DNA of 6,804 nucleotides from Rhodospirillales bacterium (GTDB taxonomy: Bacteria > Pseudomonadota > Alphaproteobacteria > Acetobacterales > Acetobacteraceae), in the NCBI GenBank assembly GCA_015654825.1, contig JAATGE010000014.1, positions 1 through 6,804 of the forward strand. The letters are read 5' to 3'. The notes beneath the pieces were generated by a model that saw nothing but the letters and a program-made list of their open reading frames with translations, did no database searches and was not told the origin of the DNA. Each line of letters begins with the position of its first letter. The first letter of the stretch is position 1. Positions 1-5,818 of the stretch are shown here, in pieces. Both the position numbers and the translations under genes were made by a program.

Positions 1-128
1 GCGCCCTCCTGCTCGGTTCGGCCCGTGACGTAGACGGTAAACCCCGCCGCCCCCAGCGCCTCTGCAATGCCGCGCCCGGCGCCGCGGCTGGCGCCCGTCA
101 CCACCGCGACCGGTGCATGTTCGACCAT
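1..128 (-). CDS. Short-chain dehydrogenase/reductase, N-terminal fragment (runs off left edge)
   Basis: This is the first 42 residues of an NAD(P)-dependent oxidoreductase of the SDR superfamily, read on the minus strand from an ATG at 128-126. It begins MVEHAPVAVVTGASRGAGRG, giving beta-strand 1 and the TGxxxGxG dinucleotide-binding loop (residues 11-18). An alpha helix follows, then strand 2 ending in VYVTGRT. An Arg just after strand 2 usually indicates NADP(H) preference, and the YVTGRT form resembles DHRS1-like SDRs. The start is supported by a GGGGG Shine-Dalgarno tract at 137-141, eight bases upstream. The catalytic Ser-Tyr-Lys lies outside the window, so substrate and activity are unknown. 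The gene is divergent from the flavin monooxygenase at 297, with 168 bases between the starts, so the two may share regulation. Family assignment is firm; exact function is open. Confidence 0.88.
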   Translation of the reverse strand, partial: MVEHAPVAVVTGASRGAGRGIAEALGAAGFTVYVTGRTEQEG

Positions 129-217
129 GGCGTGTTCCCCCAACCAGCCCACGCTATGCCGGCCGGCGCGCGCCGCGCAACGCATTCGCGCTGGATGAGG
201 CGCGTTTGTTTGACGTG

Positions 218-250
218 ATGCGTAGCTCCTGATAGCTATTTGATACGCAT
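218..250. promoter_or_regulatory. Candidate operator: nested inverted repeats between divergent genes
   Basis: A perfect 7-base inverted repeat (ATGCGTA at 218-224, TACGCAT at 244-250) encloses a second perfect one (TAGCT at 223-227, AGCTA at 234-238). The latter contains the palindrome ATAGCTAT (232-239). A TTGACG hexamer that could act as a -35 box for the rightward gene lies at 210-215, although no good -10 follows at standard spacing. The site is 47 bases upstream of the preferred monooxygenase start and about 90 bases from the SDR start. Dyad sites of this size are typical of TetR- or MarR-type repressors, but no regulator gene is visible here. The symmetry is seen directly; the operator role is inferred. 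Confidence 0.4.
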
Positions 251-283
251 ATCGCCAGTCAACCTGCGATGCGCCATGCAGTC

Positions 284-287
284 GGAG
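284..287 (+). promoter_or_regulatory. Ribosome binding site that decides the monooxygenase start
   Basis: GGAG lies nine bases before the ATG at 297-299. The two other in-frame starts upstream, TTG at 240 and ATG at 276, have no purine-rich tract at a usable distance. This favours 297 and shortens the protein by 19 residues relative to the TTG start. Confidence 0.6.
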
Positions 288-296
288 CGGCTTGGA

Positions 297-1508
297 ATGG
301 ACAGCGCCAGCGCGGTTCACGTTGTTTCTCTTCCGGCGCCAACGCCGGCGGAGCTGCTGGCCCGCGCCCGCACCATGATCCCCGCGCTGCGCGAACGCGC
401 CGTTCAGGCCGAAGCCGATCGGCGGATTCCGGACGAAACCATCGCCGACCTGCACGAGGCCGGGTTCTTTCGCATCCTGCAGCCGAAACGCTGGGGCGGC
501 TACGAAATGGACCCGCAGGCCTTCTTCGACGTGCAAATGGCGCTCGCCGAAGGCTGCATGTCCACCGGCTGGGTGTTCGGCGTCGTCGGCGGCCACCCGT
601 ACGAGCTGGCGCTGTTCCCCGACCAGGCGCAACGCGAAGTGTGGGGCGATGACACCTCGGTTCTGGCCAGCTCCAGCTACCAGCCGGTCGGCCACGTCGA
701 GCGCGTCGAAGGCGGTTTTCTTCTCAGCGGCCATTGGGGTTTTTCGTCCGGCTGCGACCACTGCCAGTGGGTGCTGCTCGGCTCCCTGATCCCCCCCGCG
801 CACGAGGGCGAGCCGCCGGAAATGCGCACCTTCCTGCTGCCCCGCCGCGACTACCGCATCGCCGATGCCTGGCACGTGTTCGGCCTCAAAGGCACCGGCA
901 GCGAGGACATCGTCGTGGAGCGCGCCTTCGTGCCCGAGTACCGGACCCACAAAGCGTCCGACGGCTTCCTGTGCCAGAACCCGGGCCAGCTCGAGAACGA
1001 CGCGCCGTTGTTCAGCCTGCCCTGGGCGCAGATTTTCGTCCGCCTTGTCTCCACCGCGGCCATCGGCGGCGCCCGCGGCGCCGTGCAGGCGGCGGTGGAA
1101 ATCACCAAATCCCGCATTTCGAGCAACACCGGCAAGGCATCGAAATCCGATCCAGTGCTACTCAATGCGATCGCCCGCGCCTACGCGGAACTCGACGAAA
1201 TGACAGCCGTGCTGGAGCGCAATTTTGCCGACATGATGGCACGTGCGCGAACCGGCGAAGCACTGTCGATGCACAAGCGGGTGCTGTACCGCTACCAGTC
1301 GACCAGCGTGGTGCGGCGCTGCACGGCGCTGGTGGACAGCCTGATGCCGCTGCTCGGCGGCCGCGCGATTTACCTGAACAGCCCGATCGTGCGCTACTGG
1401 CTCGATCTGAACGCCGCCCGCGCGCACGTCGCCAACGACCCCAACAATTTTGGACCCGATCTGGCCGCCGGCCTCATGGGCGAGCCGCCAGGCTTCATGT
1501 TCCTCTGA
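297..1508 (+). CDS. Flavin-dependent monooxygenase, acyl-CoA dehydrogenase fold (HsaA/HpaH-type oxygenase)
   Basis: A 403-residue cytoplasmic protein of the acyl-CoA dehydrogenase-fold, two-component (class D) flavin monooxygenases. Members such as HsaA (steroid catabolism) and the C2 component of 4-hydroxyphenylacetate hydroxylase take reduced flavin from a separate reductase and hydroxylate phenolic substrates. Visible features are an N-terminal helical domain with RRIPDETIADLHEAGFFRIL (about residues 41-60) and the mid-domain signature GHWGFSSGCDHCQW (residues 145-158). A GTGSED loop (199-204) is followed by VERAFVPEYR. The C-terminal helical bundle has the LLGGRAIYLNSP segment and a late ARAHVANDPNN segment typical of the type-2 C-terminal domain. 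HsaA is about 394 residues, so the length fits. The ATG at 297 was chosen because of the GGAG at 284-287. No flavin reductase is visible; the divergent SDR could act in the same pathway. Substrate cannot be read from sequence. A true acyl-CoA dehydrogenase is unlikely given the SGCDHCQW motif. Confidence 0.85.
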   Translation: MDSASAVHVVSLPAPTPAELLARARTMIPALRERAVQAEADRRIPDETIADLHEAGFFRILQPKRWGGYEMDPQAFFDVQMALAEGCMSTGWVFGVVGGHPYELALFPDQAQREVWGDDTSVLASSSYQPVGHVERVEGGFLLSGHWGFSSGCDHCQWVLLGSLIPPAHEGEPPEMRTFLLPRRDYRIADAWHVFGLKGTGSEDIVVERAFVPEYRTHKASDGFLCQNPGQLENDAPLFSLPWAQIFVRLVSTAAIGGARGAVQAAVEITKSRISSNTGKASKSDPVLLNAIARAYAELDEMTAVLERNFADMMARARTGEALSMHKRVLYRYQSTSVVRRCTALVDSLMPLLGGRAIYLNSPIVRYWLDLNAARAHVANDPNNFGPDLAAGLMGEPPGFMFL

Positions 1509-1534
1509 GACGACCCGGGGCTCCGCCCAGAATA

Positions 1535-1564
1535 GAAGGCCAGGGGCTCTGCCCTGGCCTTTCT
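1535..1564 (+). terminator. Palindrome 1: terminator-like hairpin after the monooxygenase gene
   Basis: A perfect 10-base stem, AAGGCCAGGG (1536-1545) with CCCTGGCCTT (1552-1561), closes a six-base loop and runs into TTTCT. It starts 26 bases after the stop at 1508 and is a plausible, if weakly U-tailed, intrinsic terminator. It is also a member of a dispersed repeat family: bases 1535-1554 (GAAGGCCAGGGGCTCTGCCC) recur exactly at 5643-5662. A related GGGGCTCCGCCC lies just upstream at 1517-1528. Confidence 0.65.
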
Positions 1565-1580
1565 GACCTTAACTTAGCAT

Positions 1581-1612
1581 CCAGGTGCAGAGCCCCTTGC
1601 CTTCACCCCCGA
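1581..1612 (-). repeat. Palindrome 2: inverted copy of the GAAGGCCAGGGGCTCTGCC element
   Basis: Read on the minus strand this is TTCGGGGGTGAAGGCAAGGG followed by GCTCTGCACCTGG. It differs from palindrome 1 by one substitution and one inserted base, and it faces palindrome 1 across about 20 bases. Its leading TTCGGnnnGTGAAGGC also matches the element at 5819-5855 read on the minus strand. The two mismatches weaken its own hairpin, so it looks like a decayed copy rather than a functional terminator. Confidence 0.6.
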
Positions 1613-1727
1613 AGCGCGACGATCATTTGGTGCAGCGCCGCATACCGTGCTAGGCAATTGGCCGCCTCCGGTCGTGCGGCGTTGGCCGCGCGCGTCGGGG
1701 CGCCGTCTCGCCGCGTGGGGAAACTAA

Positions 1728-2336
1728 ATGACCGAGACCAGCCGCACCGACGAAGCCGGTGTCAGCACCAACCAAACGCCGGTCGTGGTGAAGAAATATG
1801 CCAACCGGCGCCTCTACAACACCGAAAGCTCCAGTTACATTACGCTCGACAACCTGGCCGACATGGTTCGCCAGGGCCGCGACTTCGTTGTCTACGACGC
1901 CCGGACCGGCGACGACATCACCCGCAGCGTCCTCACGCAGATCATCGTGGAGGAGGAAAACAAGGGCCGCGCCCTGCTGCCGACCACCTTCCTGCGCCAG
2001 CTGATCGGATTTTACGGCGACAGCCTCGGCGGCATGGTCCCGCGCTACCTGGAACACACGATGAGCGCCATCGCTCGCCAGCAGGAACAGATGCGCGATG
2101 CGGTGCAGAACACGATGGGCAGCCTGCTGCCCCCGAAGCTCGAAGAAATCCGCCGCCAGAACATGGCCATGGTGGAGCGCGCCATGAGCCTGTTCACCCC
2201 ATTCTACCGCCCGCCCGAGTCGGAGGCACCGACCGCGCCCGCGGAGGCCGGCGAACTGGCTTCGTTGCGCGAGGAAGTGGCAAACCTGCGTGCCCAGCTC
2301 GCGGAGCAGGCCGCGAAGCCTACGACCAAAGGCTAG
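1728..2336 (+). CDS. phaR: Polyhydroxyalkanoate synthesis repressor PhaR
   Basis: A 202-residue cytoplasmic DNA-binding protein of the PhaR family. Family members repress phasin and PHA-synthesis genes, and usually themselves, and are released when they bind PHA granules. The conserved N-terminal PHB/PHA-accumulation domain covers about residues 19-80, with KKYANRRLYNT (22-32) and a D-A-R-T-G-D-D-I-T-R-S-V-L-T-Q-I-I stretch (57-73). The second domain has ALLPTTFLRQLIGFYG (82-97) followed by the VPRYLE segment. A C-terminal heptad-like helix (about 176-197, with Leu/Val at 177, 180, 184, 187 and 191) probably drives oligomerisation. GGGGA at 1717-1721, six bases before the ATG, supports the start. 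No phaC, phaP or other PHA gene lies in the window, so the targets are elsewhere. Autoregulation is known for the family, but I found no clear operator in the 219-base upstream gap. The assignment is secure from motif density. Confidence 0.95.
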   Translation: MTETSRTDEAGVSTNQTPVVVKKYANRRLYNTESSSYITLDNLADMVRQGRDFVVYDARTGDDITRSVLTQIIVEEENKGRALLPTTFLRQLIGFYGDSLGGMVPRYLEHTMSAIARQQEQMRDAVQNTMGSLLPPKLEEIRRQNMAMVERAMSLFTPFYRPPESEAPTAPAEAGELASLREEVANLRAQLAEQAAKPTTKG

Positions 2337-2348
2337 GTTTTGTCGTTA

Positions 2349-2375
2349 GCGCACACCAACGTATTCGCTGTGCGC
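2349..2375. promoter_or_regulatory. Inverted repeat between phaR and the XRE regulator gene
   Basis: GCGCACA (2349-2355) and TGTGCGC (2369-2375) form a perfect 7-base inverted repeat around a 13-base spacer. It begins 13 bases after the phaR stop and has no T-run behind it, so it is either a weak phaR terminator or an operator for the downstream regulator gene. A loose promoter-like pair (TTGTAG at 2385-2390, TAAACT at 2406-2411, spacing only 15) lies between it and the next start. Confidence 0.35.
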
Positions 2376-2462
2376 ATGCATCGGTTGTAGTCCGGCACTG
2401 CATTGTAAACTTTTTGCGCGCGGCGCCCGAACCTCTCCCGCCCCGATTCACTTGTAGGTAGG

Positions 2463-2927
2463 ATGAACCACCCGCAAACGGTGCCGGAGGTTGAATTGTC
2501 CCGACTTGGTTCTGCCGAAAGGCACGCACCGATTGAACCCGAGTCGGAGGAGCGCACGTCGCGCGCCGGCGCGGTGGACCGCTTCGTCGGCGCCCGCATT
2601 CGCGAGCGACGGGTCATGCTCGGGCTATCGCAGCAGCAGCTGGCCGGCATGATCGGCGTCACCTACCAGCAGGCGCACAAATACGAACGCGGGCTGAACC
2701 GCATTTCCGCCGGGCGGCTGTTCGACATCGCCCAGGTGCTCGGCGTGCCGATTTCGTGGTTTTTCGAGGGAATGCCGGCGGCCAGCACGCCGCCGGAGCT
2801 CAGTTCCCGGCAGCGAATGTGCCTGGAGCTGGCGCGCAATTTCGCGCTCATCGACAACGAAAAGCACCAGGAGGCGCTGAGCCAGATGGCCCGCGCCCTC
2901 GCCCAAGGCGAACCCGCCGCAGCTTGA
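2463..2927 (+). CDS. XRE-family helix-turn-helix transcriptional regulator
   Basis: A 154-residue DNA-binding regulator with a single lambda-Cro/C1-type HTH covering about residues 41-103. The core reads VGARIRERRVMLGLSQQQLA, with helix 2 at about 56-65 and recognition helix TYQQAHKYERG at 67-77. A stabilising helix with GRLFDIAQVLGVPISWFFEG follows (84-103). This arrangement, especially QQxxKYExGxNRIxAxRL and VPxSxFFE, is typical of chromosomal alphaproteobacterial XRE regulators rather than phage repressors. The N-terminal 40 residues are charged and probably disordered. The last 40 form a helical tail with a Q-R-M-C-L-E-L-A-R-N segment that may dimerise. The ATG at 2463 is the only one upstream of the HTH; its AGG at 2456-2458 is a weak, close Shine-Dalgarno. 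The gene lies 126 bases after phaR on the same strand and may be partly co-transcribed with it. The target is unknown. Confidence 0.9.
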   Translation: MNHPQTVPEVELSRLGSAERHAPIEPESEERTSRAGAVDRFVGARIRERRVMLGLSQQQLAGMIGVTYQQAHKYERGLNRISAGRLFDIAQVLGVPISWFFEGMPAASTPPELSSRQRMCLELARNFALIDNEKHQEALSQMARALAQGEPAAA

Positions 2928-2997
2928 ACCCCGCTTTTTCGAGGGCGTGGGTCTCGGCTCTCAGGCCTCTTGTACCGCCCCGCCTCCGGCGTGACGG

Positions 2998-3020
2998 GTC
3001 CAGGGCAACGGGCCCTGGAC
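2998..3020. terminator. Palindrome 3: shared bidirectional terminator candidate
   Basis: Perfect 9-base arms, GTCCAGGGC (2998-3006) and GCCCTGGAC (3012-3020), flank a five-base loop. The palindrome sits between two convergent genes, 70 bases after the XRE stop and 12 bases past the stop of the 60-residue minus-strand gene, so it could end both transcripts. There is no T-run on either side. Its stem belongs to the same CCAGGG/CCCTGG family as the palindromes at 1535, 5643 and 5819, but the left GAAGG extension is missing. Confidence 0.5.
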
Positions 3021-3032
3021 GTTCCAGCAATC

Positions 3033-3215
3033 CTACTGGCGCGCCCAGCGGTGATCGTGGACCAGGCCTTCGTCGTGGTCTTGCGCAGGGCGGCTGGCCT
3101 GGCCGACCCGGCGGCTCTCGGCATGGTGCCCGCCAGGCGGCGTGCTGCGCGACCAGTCATGGCCGTGCACCAGACCGTCGTCATAAAAATCACAGCTCGG
3201 GGCGGCGTAGGTCAT
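3033..3215 (-). CDS. Uncharacterised 60-residue protein with duplicated [DE][DE]GLVHxHxW motif
   Basis: I do not recognise a named family. Read from an ATG at 3215-3213 to TAG at 3035-3033, the product begins MTYAAPSCDFYDDGLVHGHD. Two ten-residue motifs sit near its ends: DDGLVHGHDW (12-21) and DEGLVHDHRW (48-57), joined by a Gly/His/Arg/Gln-rich linker without predicted structure. Between the two copies codons 14, 16 and 19 differ only synonymously (GGT/GGC, GTG/GTC, CAT/CAC) and codon 13 changes Asp to Glu, which suggests selection on the protein. GGAG at 3225-3228, nine bases before the ATG, is a good ribosome binding site. An in-frame TTG at 3230 would add five residues but lacks one. There is no signal peptide or membrane segment. 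The seven His, single Cys and many Asp/Glu could bind a metal, but that is speculation. The gene is convergent with the XRE gene and divergent from the S9A peptidase gene. Confidence 0.7.
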   Translation of the reverse strand: MTYAAPSCDFYDDGLVHGHDWSRSTPPGGHHAESRRVGQASRPAQDHDEGLVHDHRWARQ

Positions 3216-3450
3216 CGTCGTCAACTCCAATCGCGTATCGCGTTGACATCAAACTACGCCGCCCCTGACGCAGTTTCACCCTTGGCGAGGGCGGCAACCA
3301 TTGAATGCTGTAAAGCCCTTGACCGCTCGCGTTGTGAAAATGGAAACCCTGTAAATCGCACAGCGCCGCCCATGGCCCGGATTTCCATCCCGCCCGCATT
3401 GGAATAGCGCCGCCGCCCTGCTATCCGGGGCGCCACCAACGGATGGGAAC
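3216..3450. other. Divergent intergenic region, no further gene seen
   Basis: This 235-base gap separates the starts of the 60-residue gene (-) and the S9A peptidase gene (+). Neither strand carries an open frame with a credible ribosome binding site and protein-like composition. TTGACC at 3319-3324 followed by TGGAAA at 3341-3346 (spacing 16) is the nearest promoter-like pair for the peptidase gene, but the -10 matches only three of six bases. A small dyad, ATAGC (3404-3408) with GCTAT (3420-3424), lies about 25 bases before the peptidase start. Confidence 0.4.
3220..3247 (-). promoter_or_regulatory. Two-tier hairpin over the ribosome binding site of the 60-residue gene
   Basis: On the minus strand, GTCAAC (3247-3242) and GTTGAC (3225-3220) are complementary and enclose CGCG-ATA-CGCG (3242-3232), itself a 4-base stem with a three-base loop. 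The Shine-Dalgarno GGAG (3228-3225) lies at the edge of the outer stem, four bases before the start codon. The structure could modulate translation, or the DNA dyad could be an operator. Pairing is seen directly; the role is inferred. Confidence 0.3.
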
Positions 3451-5640
3451 ATGCGGATAATGCGGCACCGGACGCGGCCGGCCCTGCTGGGCACCATCGC
3501 CCTATTGCTGGCTGCCGCGGCGCCCGACCGGGCCCCCGCGGCGCGCATGGACGACGTCACCGACAATTATTTCGGCAAGCTCGTCGTCGATCCCTATCGC
3601 TGGATGGAAACACCGAGCGCCGAACTCGATAGTTGGGCGCACGCCGAGGACGCCTACACCCGCGCCGTGCTGGCGCGGATCCCCGGACGGGAACCGTTGC
3701 GAAAGCATATGGACGACGTCGCCGGCCACCTCGCCGTCGTAACGATCGTCGCGCGCGTCGGCCATCGCGTTTTCTTCAAGCGGCAGGACGCCGGCGAGGA
3801 TCTCGGCAAGCTGATCGTGCGCAACCAGGACAGCGGCACCGAACGCGTGCTGCTGGATCCGAACAGCCTCACCAAGGACGGCCACCACGTCTCCATCGAC
3901 CAGTTCCAGCCGTCGCAGGACGGGCGCTATGTGGCGGTCGGCGTGTCGCCGGCGGGCTCGGAGGAAGACGTGCTGCGCGTGGTCGACGCCGATACCGGAC
4001 AGGTGCTGCCGGACAGCATCGACCGTGCGCGTTTTGCCTCGCCCAGCTGGCTGCCCGACGGGCGCAGTTTTCTATACAATCGGCTGCGCGTCGCCGGTCC
4101 GCACGAAGCGCCGGCCGATCGTTTCACCAACAATCGCGTGTTCCTGCATCATCTCGGCGGCGACCCCGATCAGGACCTGCCGGTATTCGGCGCGGCGGTC
4201 GGCGAGCTGAAAACCATAGCGCCCAGCGATTTCGTTGCTGTTTCGGTGCTGACTGGCACGCGCTATGCGGTCGGCATCCAGAGCGACGGCGTGTCGCCGG
4301 AAATCGGTCTCTATGTCAGCAAGCTTCCCGACCGCGGCGACACCGGCTTCAACTGGACGAGGCTCGCCGAGGCGGCCGACGGGATCGTCGATTTCACCGC
4401 CAGCCGCGATACGCTCTATCTGCGCACGCACCGCAACGCGCCGCGCTACAAGGTGATATCCGTCAGCCTGGACGCACCGGACCTCAAGACGGCGAAGCAA
4501 ATCGTGCCCCCGGGCGACGCGGTGATCACCAATATCGCGGCCGCTTCCGACGGGCTGTTCGTCGCCGGCCGGCGCGGCGCCGCCTCGTTTCTGGAACGCA
4601 TCGGTGACGACGGCAAGCCGGTCGAACTCAAGCTGCCGCGCGCAGGCACGATCGCGGAGGGCAGCGGCGGCGACCTCACGGCCGACCCGCGCGTGCCGGG
4701 CGCTTTCGTCGGCCTGGCCACCTGGGTGACGCCGGCCGCCTGGTTCGCATCCGGCAGCGGCGATACGCCGGAGTTCGCCGACCTCGGCATCACCCCGCAC
4801 ACCGAGGCGCCGACCGACTATCTGATGACTGAAACGACCATCGCCGCCCGCGACAAGACAATTTTGCCGCTTTCGATCATCGAAAAGAAGGGCACGCCGC
4901 ACGACCATAAGCGGCCCGTGCTGGTGGAAGGTTACGGCGCCTACGGGGTTTCGGAAGAGCCGTTTGCCCGTTTCGTGCCGGTGGTGCGCGGCTGGGTGGA
5001 TGCGGGCGGCGTCCTGGCGGTCGCGCATTCGCGCGGCGGCGGCGATCTGGGCGAGGACTGGCACCAGGCCGGCCGCAAGGCCACCAAGCAGAACACCATC
5101 CACGATTTCATCGACAGCGCCAACGCCATGGTCAAGCTCGGTTATGCCGCCAACGGCACGATCGCCGGCATGGGCACCAGCGCCGGCGGCATCACGATCG
5201 GCGGCGCGATTACGCAAAGTGCCGCGCTGTTTCGCGCGGCACTGATCCGCGTCGGCATCACCGACGCGCTGCGCTTCGAAAACACCGAGGGCGGGCCTGC
5301 CAACATCGCGGAATTCGGCACCGTCAAGGACAAGACCGACTTCTGGTCGCTGCTCGCCATGGACGCCTACCAGCATGTGAAGCCGGGCCTGACCTACCCC
5401 GCGGTGCTGCTGACCGCGGGCGCCCAGGATCACCGGGTGCCGCTGTGGCAGAGCGCCAAGATGGCGGCACGCCTGCAGGCGGTCGGCAAACTGAAGGGAC
5501 CCGTTCTGCTGCGGGTCGACTACGAAGGCGGCCACGGCACGATCGGCGCGGGGCAGAAGCAGGCCAACGCGGAATGGGCGGACGGCTTCGCGTTTCTGTT
5601 ATGGCAGTTGGGAGCTAAGGATTATCAGCCTTCGCCGTAA
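3451..5640 (+). CDS. Secreted prolyl-oligopeptidase-family serine peptidase (S9A)
   Basis: A 729-residue peptidase of family S9A. These enzymes cleave short peptides, with a beta-propeller capping an alpha/beta-hydrolase domain. An Arg-rich start, the hydrophobic stretch PALLGTIALLLAAAAP and an APAA region near residue 30 indicate a signal peptide, so it probably acts in the periplasm or outside the cell. The N-terminal family motif VVDPYRWME comes next; the propeller spans roughly residues 80-430. The catalytic domain shows VEGYGAYG (493-499, oxyanion Tyr495), HSRGGGDLGEDWH, the nucleophile loop GTSAGG (575-580, Ser577), GAQDHRV (Asp660, Arg662) and EGGHG (His695), so the Ser-Asp-His triad is complete. 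The length matches the family. Aligned to porcine prolyl oligopeptidase, the proline-stacking Trp595 falls at Asn618, so strict prolyl specificity is doubtful. GGATGGGA at 3441-3448 supports the ATG at 3451; an ATG three codons later is possible. The gene appears monocistronic. Confidence 0.93.
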   Translation: MRIMRHRTRPALLGTIALLLAAAAPDRAPAARMDDVTDNYFGKLVVDPYRWMETPSAELDSWAHAEDAYTRAVLARIPGREPLRKHMDDVAGHLAVVTIVARVGHRVFFKRQDAGEDLGKLIVRNQDSGTERVLLDPNSLTKDGHHVSIDQFQPSQDGRYVAVGVSPAGSEEDVLRVVDADTGQVLPDSIDRARFASPSWLPDGRSFLYNRLRVAGPHEAPADRFTNNRVFLHHLGGDPDQDLPVFGAAVGELKTIAPSDFVAVSVLTGTRYAVGIQSDGVSPEIGLYVSKLPDRGDTGFNWTRLAEAADGIVDFTASRDTLYLRTHRNAPRYKVISVSLDAPDLKTAKQIVPPGDAVITNIAAASDGLFVAGRRGAASFLERIGDDGKPVELKLPRAGTIAEGSGGDLTADPRVPGAFVGLATWVTPAAWFASGSGDTPEFADLGITPHTEAPTDYLMTETTIAARDKTILPLSIIEKKGTPHDHKRPVLVEGYGAYGVSEEPFARFVPVVRGWVDAGGVLAVAHSRGGGDLGEDWHQAGRKATKQNTIHDFIDSANAMVKLGYAANGTIAGMGTSAGGITIGGAITQSAALFRAALIRVGITDALRFENTEGGPANIAEFGTVKDKTDFWSLLAMDAYQHVKPGLTYPAVLLTAGAQDHRVPLWQSAKMAARLQAVGKLKGPVLLRVDYEGGHGTIGAGQKQANAEWADGFAFLLWQLGAKDYQPSP

Positions 5641-5642
5641 GG

Positions 5643-5673
5643 GAAGGCCAGGGGCTCTGCCCCCTGGACCCCC
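5643..5673 (+). terminator. Palindrome 4: terminator-like hairpin after the S9A peptidase gene
   Basis: CCAGGGG (5648-5654) pairs with CCCCTGG (5661-5667) around a six-base loop, starting only two bases after the TAA at 5640. Bases 5643-5662 are identical to 1535-1554, which also directly follows a plus-strand gene. No T-run follows (ACCCCC instead), so termination would be weak or Rho-assisted. Treat it as a member of the repeat family first and a terminator second. Confidence 0.55.
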
Positions 5674-5796
5674 GACGGCGTGCCGCCGCTGTCGTTCGCG
5701 CTGCGCGGCGGGAGTCTTCTGTACAATCTCGCAGAACTGTGACTCTGGCCTATTGGCCCGGCGTCAATGCCCGATGCGGAACAGATGAAATGGGGT

Positions 5797-5816
5797 CTGG
5801 GGCCTACGGGCCCCAG
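5797..5816. terminator. Palindrome 5: GC-rich hairpin with a UACG tetraloop
   Basis: CTGGGGCC (5797-5804) and GGCCCCAG (5809-5816) form a perfect 8-base stem closed by TACG. On the plus-strand transcript the loop is C(UACG)G, a member of the very stable UNCG tetraloop class. It lies three bases from palindrome 6, making a tandem hairpin between convergent genes. A role in 3'-end formation or stabilisation of the peptidase transcript is plausible but inferred. Confidence 0.5.
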
Positions 5817-5818
5817 CG

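Noticed and set aside
240..296. Upstream TTG (240) and ATG (276) starts for the monooxygenase
   Set aside because: Neither has a Shine-Dalgarno, the extra residues resemble no family sequence, and they would put the dyad at 218-250 over the TTG start. The ATG at 297 has GGAG at proper spacing.
1627..1656. TTGGTG and TAGGCA as a phaR promoter
   Set aside because: The spacing of 18 is acceptable but the -10 matches consensus at only two positions; too weak to report as a feature.
734..2461. A 575-codon plus-strand open frame overlapping the monooxygenase gene and phaR
   Set aside because: It is rich in Arg, Pro and Ala as expected of an off-frame reading of high-GC codons, has no ribosome binding site or recognisable domain, and runs through two well-identified genes.
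3243..3271. A perfect TTGACA (3243-3248) as a plus-strand promoter for the S9A gene
   Set aside because: No -10-like hexamer follows at 15-19 bases (the region is GCCCCTGACGC), and the hexamer is better explained as one arm of the dyad at 3220-3247.
2756..3407. Plus-strand open frames across the XRE tail and the 60-residue gene
   Set aside because: They have off-frame Arg/Ala/Pro-rich composition, and the duplicated GLVHxHxW motif on the minus strand explains the coding signal at 3033-3215.
4072..5535. A 487-codon minus-strand frame opposite the S9A peptidase gene
   Set aside because: It is antisense to a catalytic domain with a complete triad, and its composition (His, Arg, Ala, Gly, Val) is that of a complementary-strand shadow; no motif is visible.
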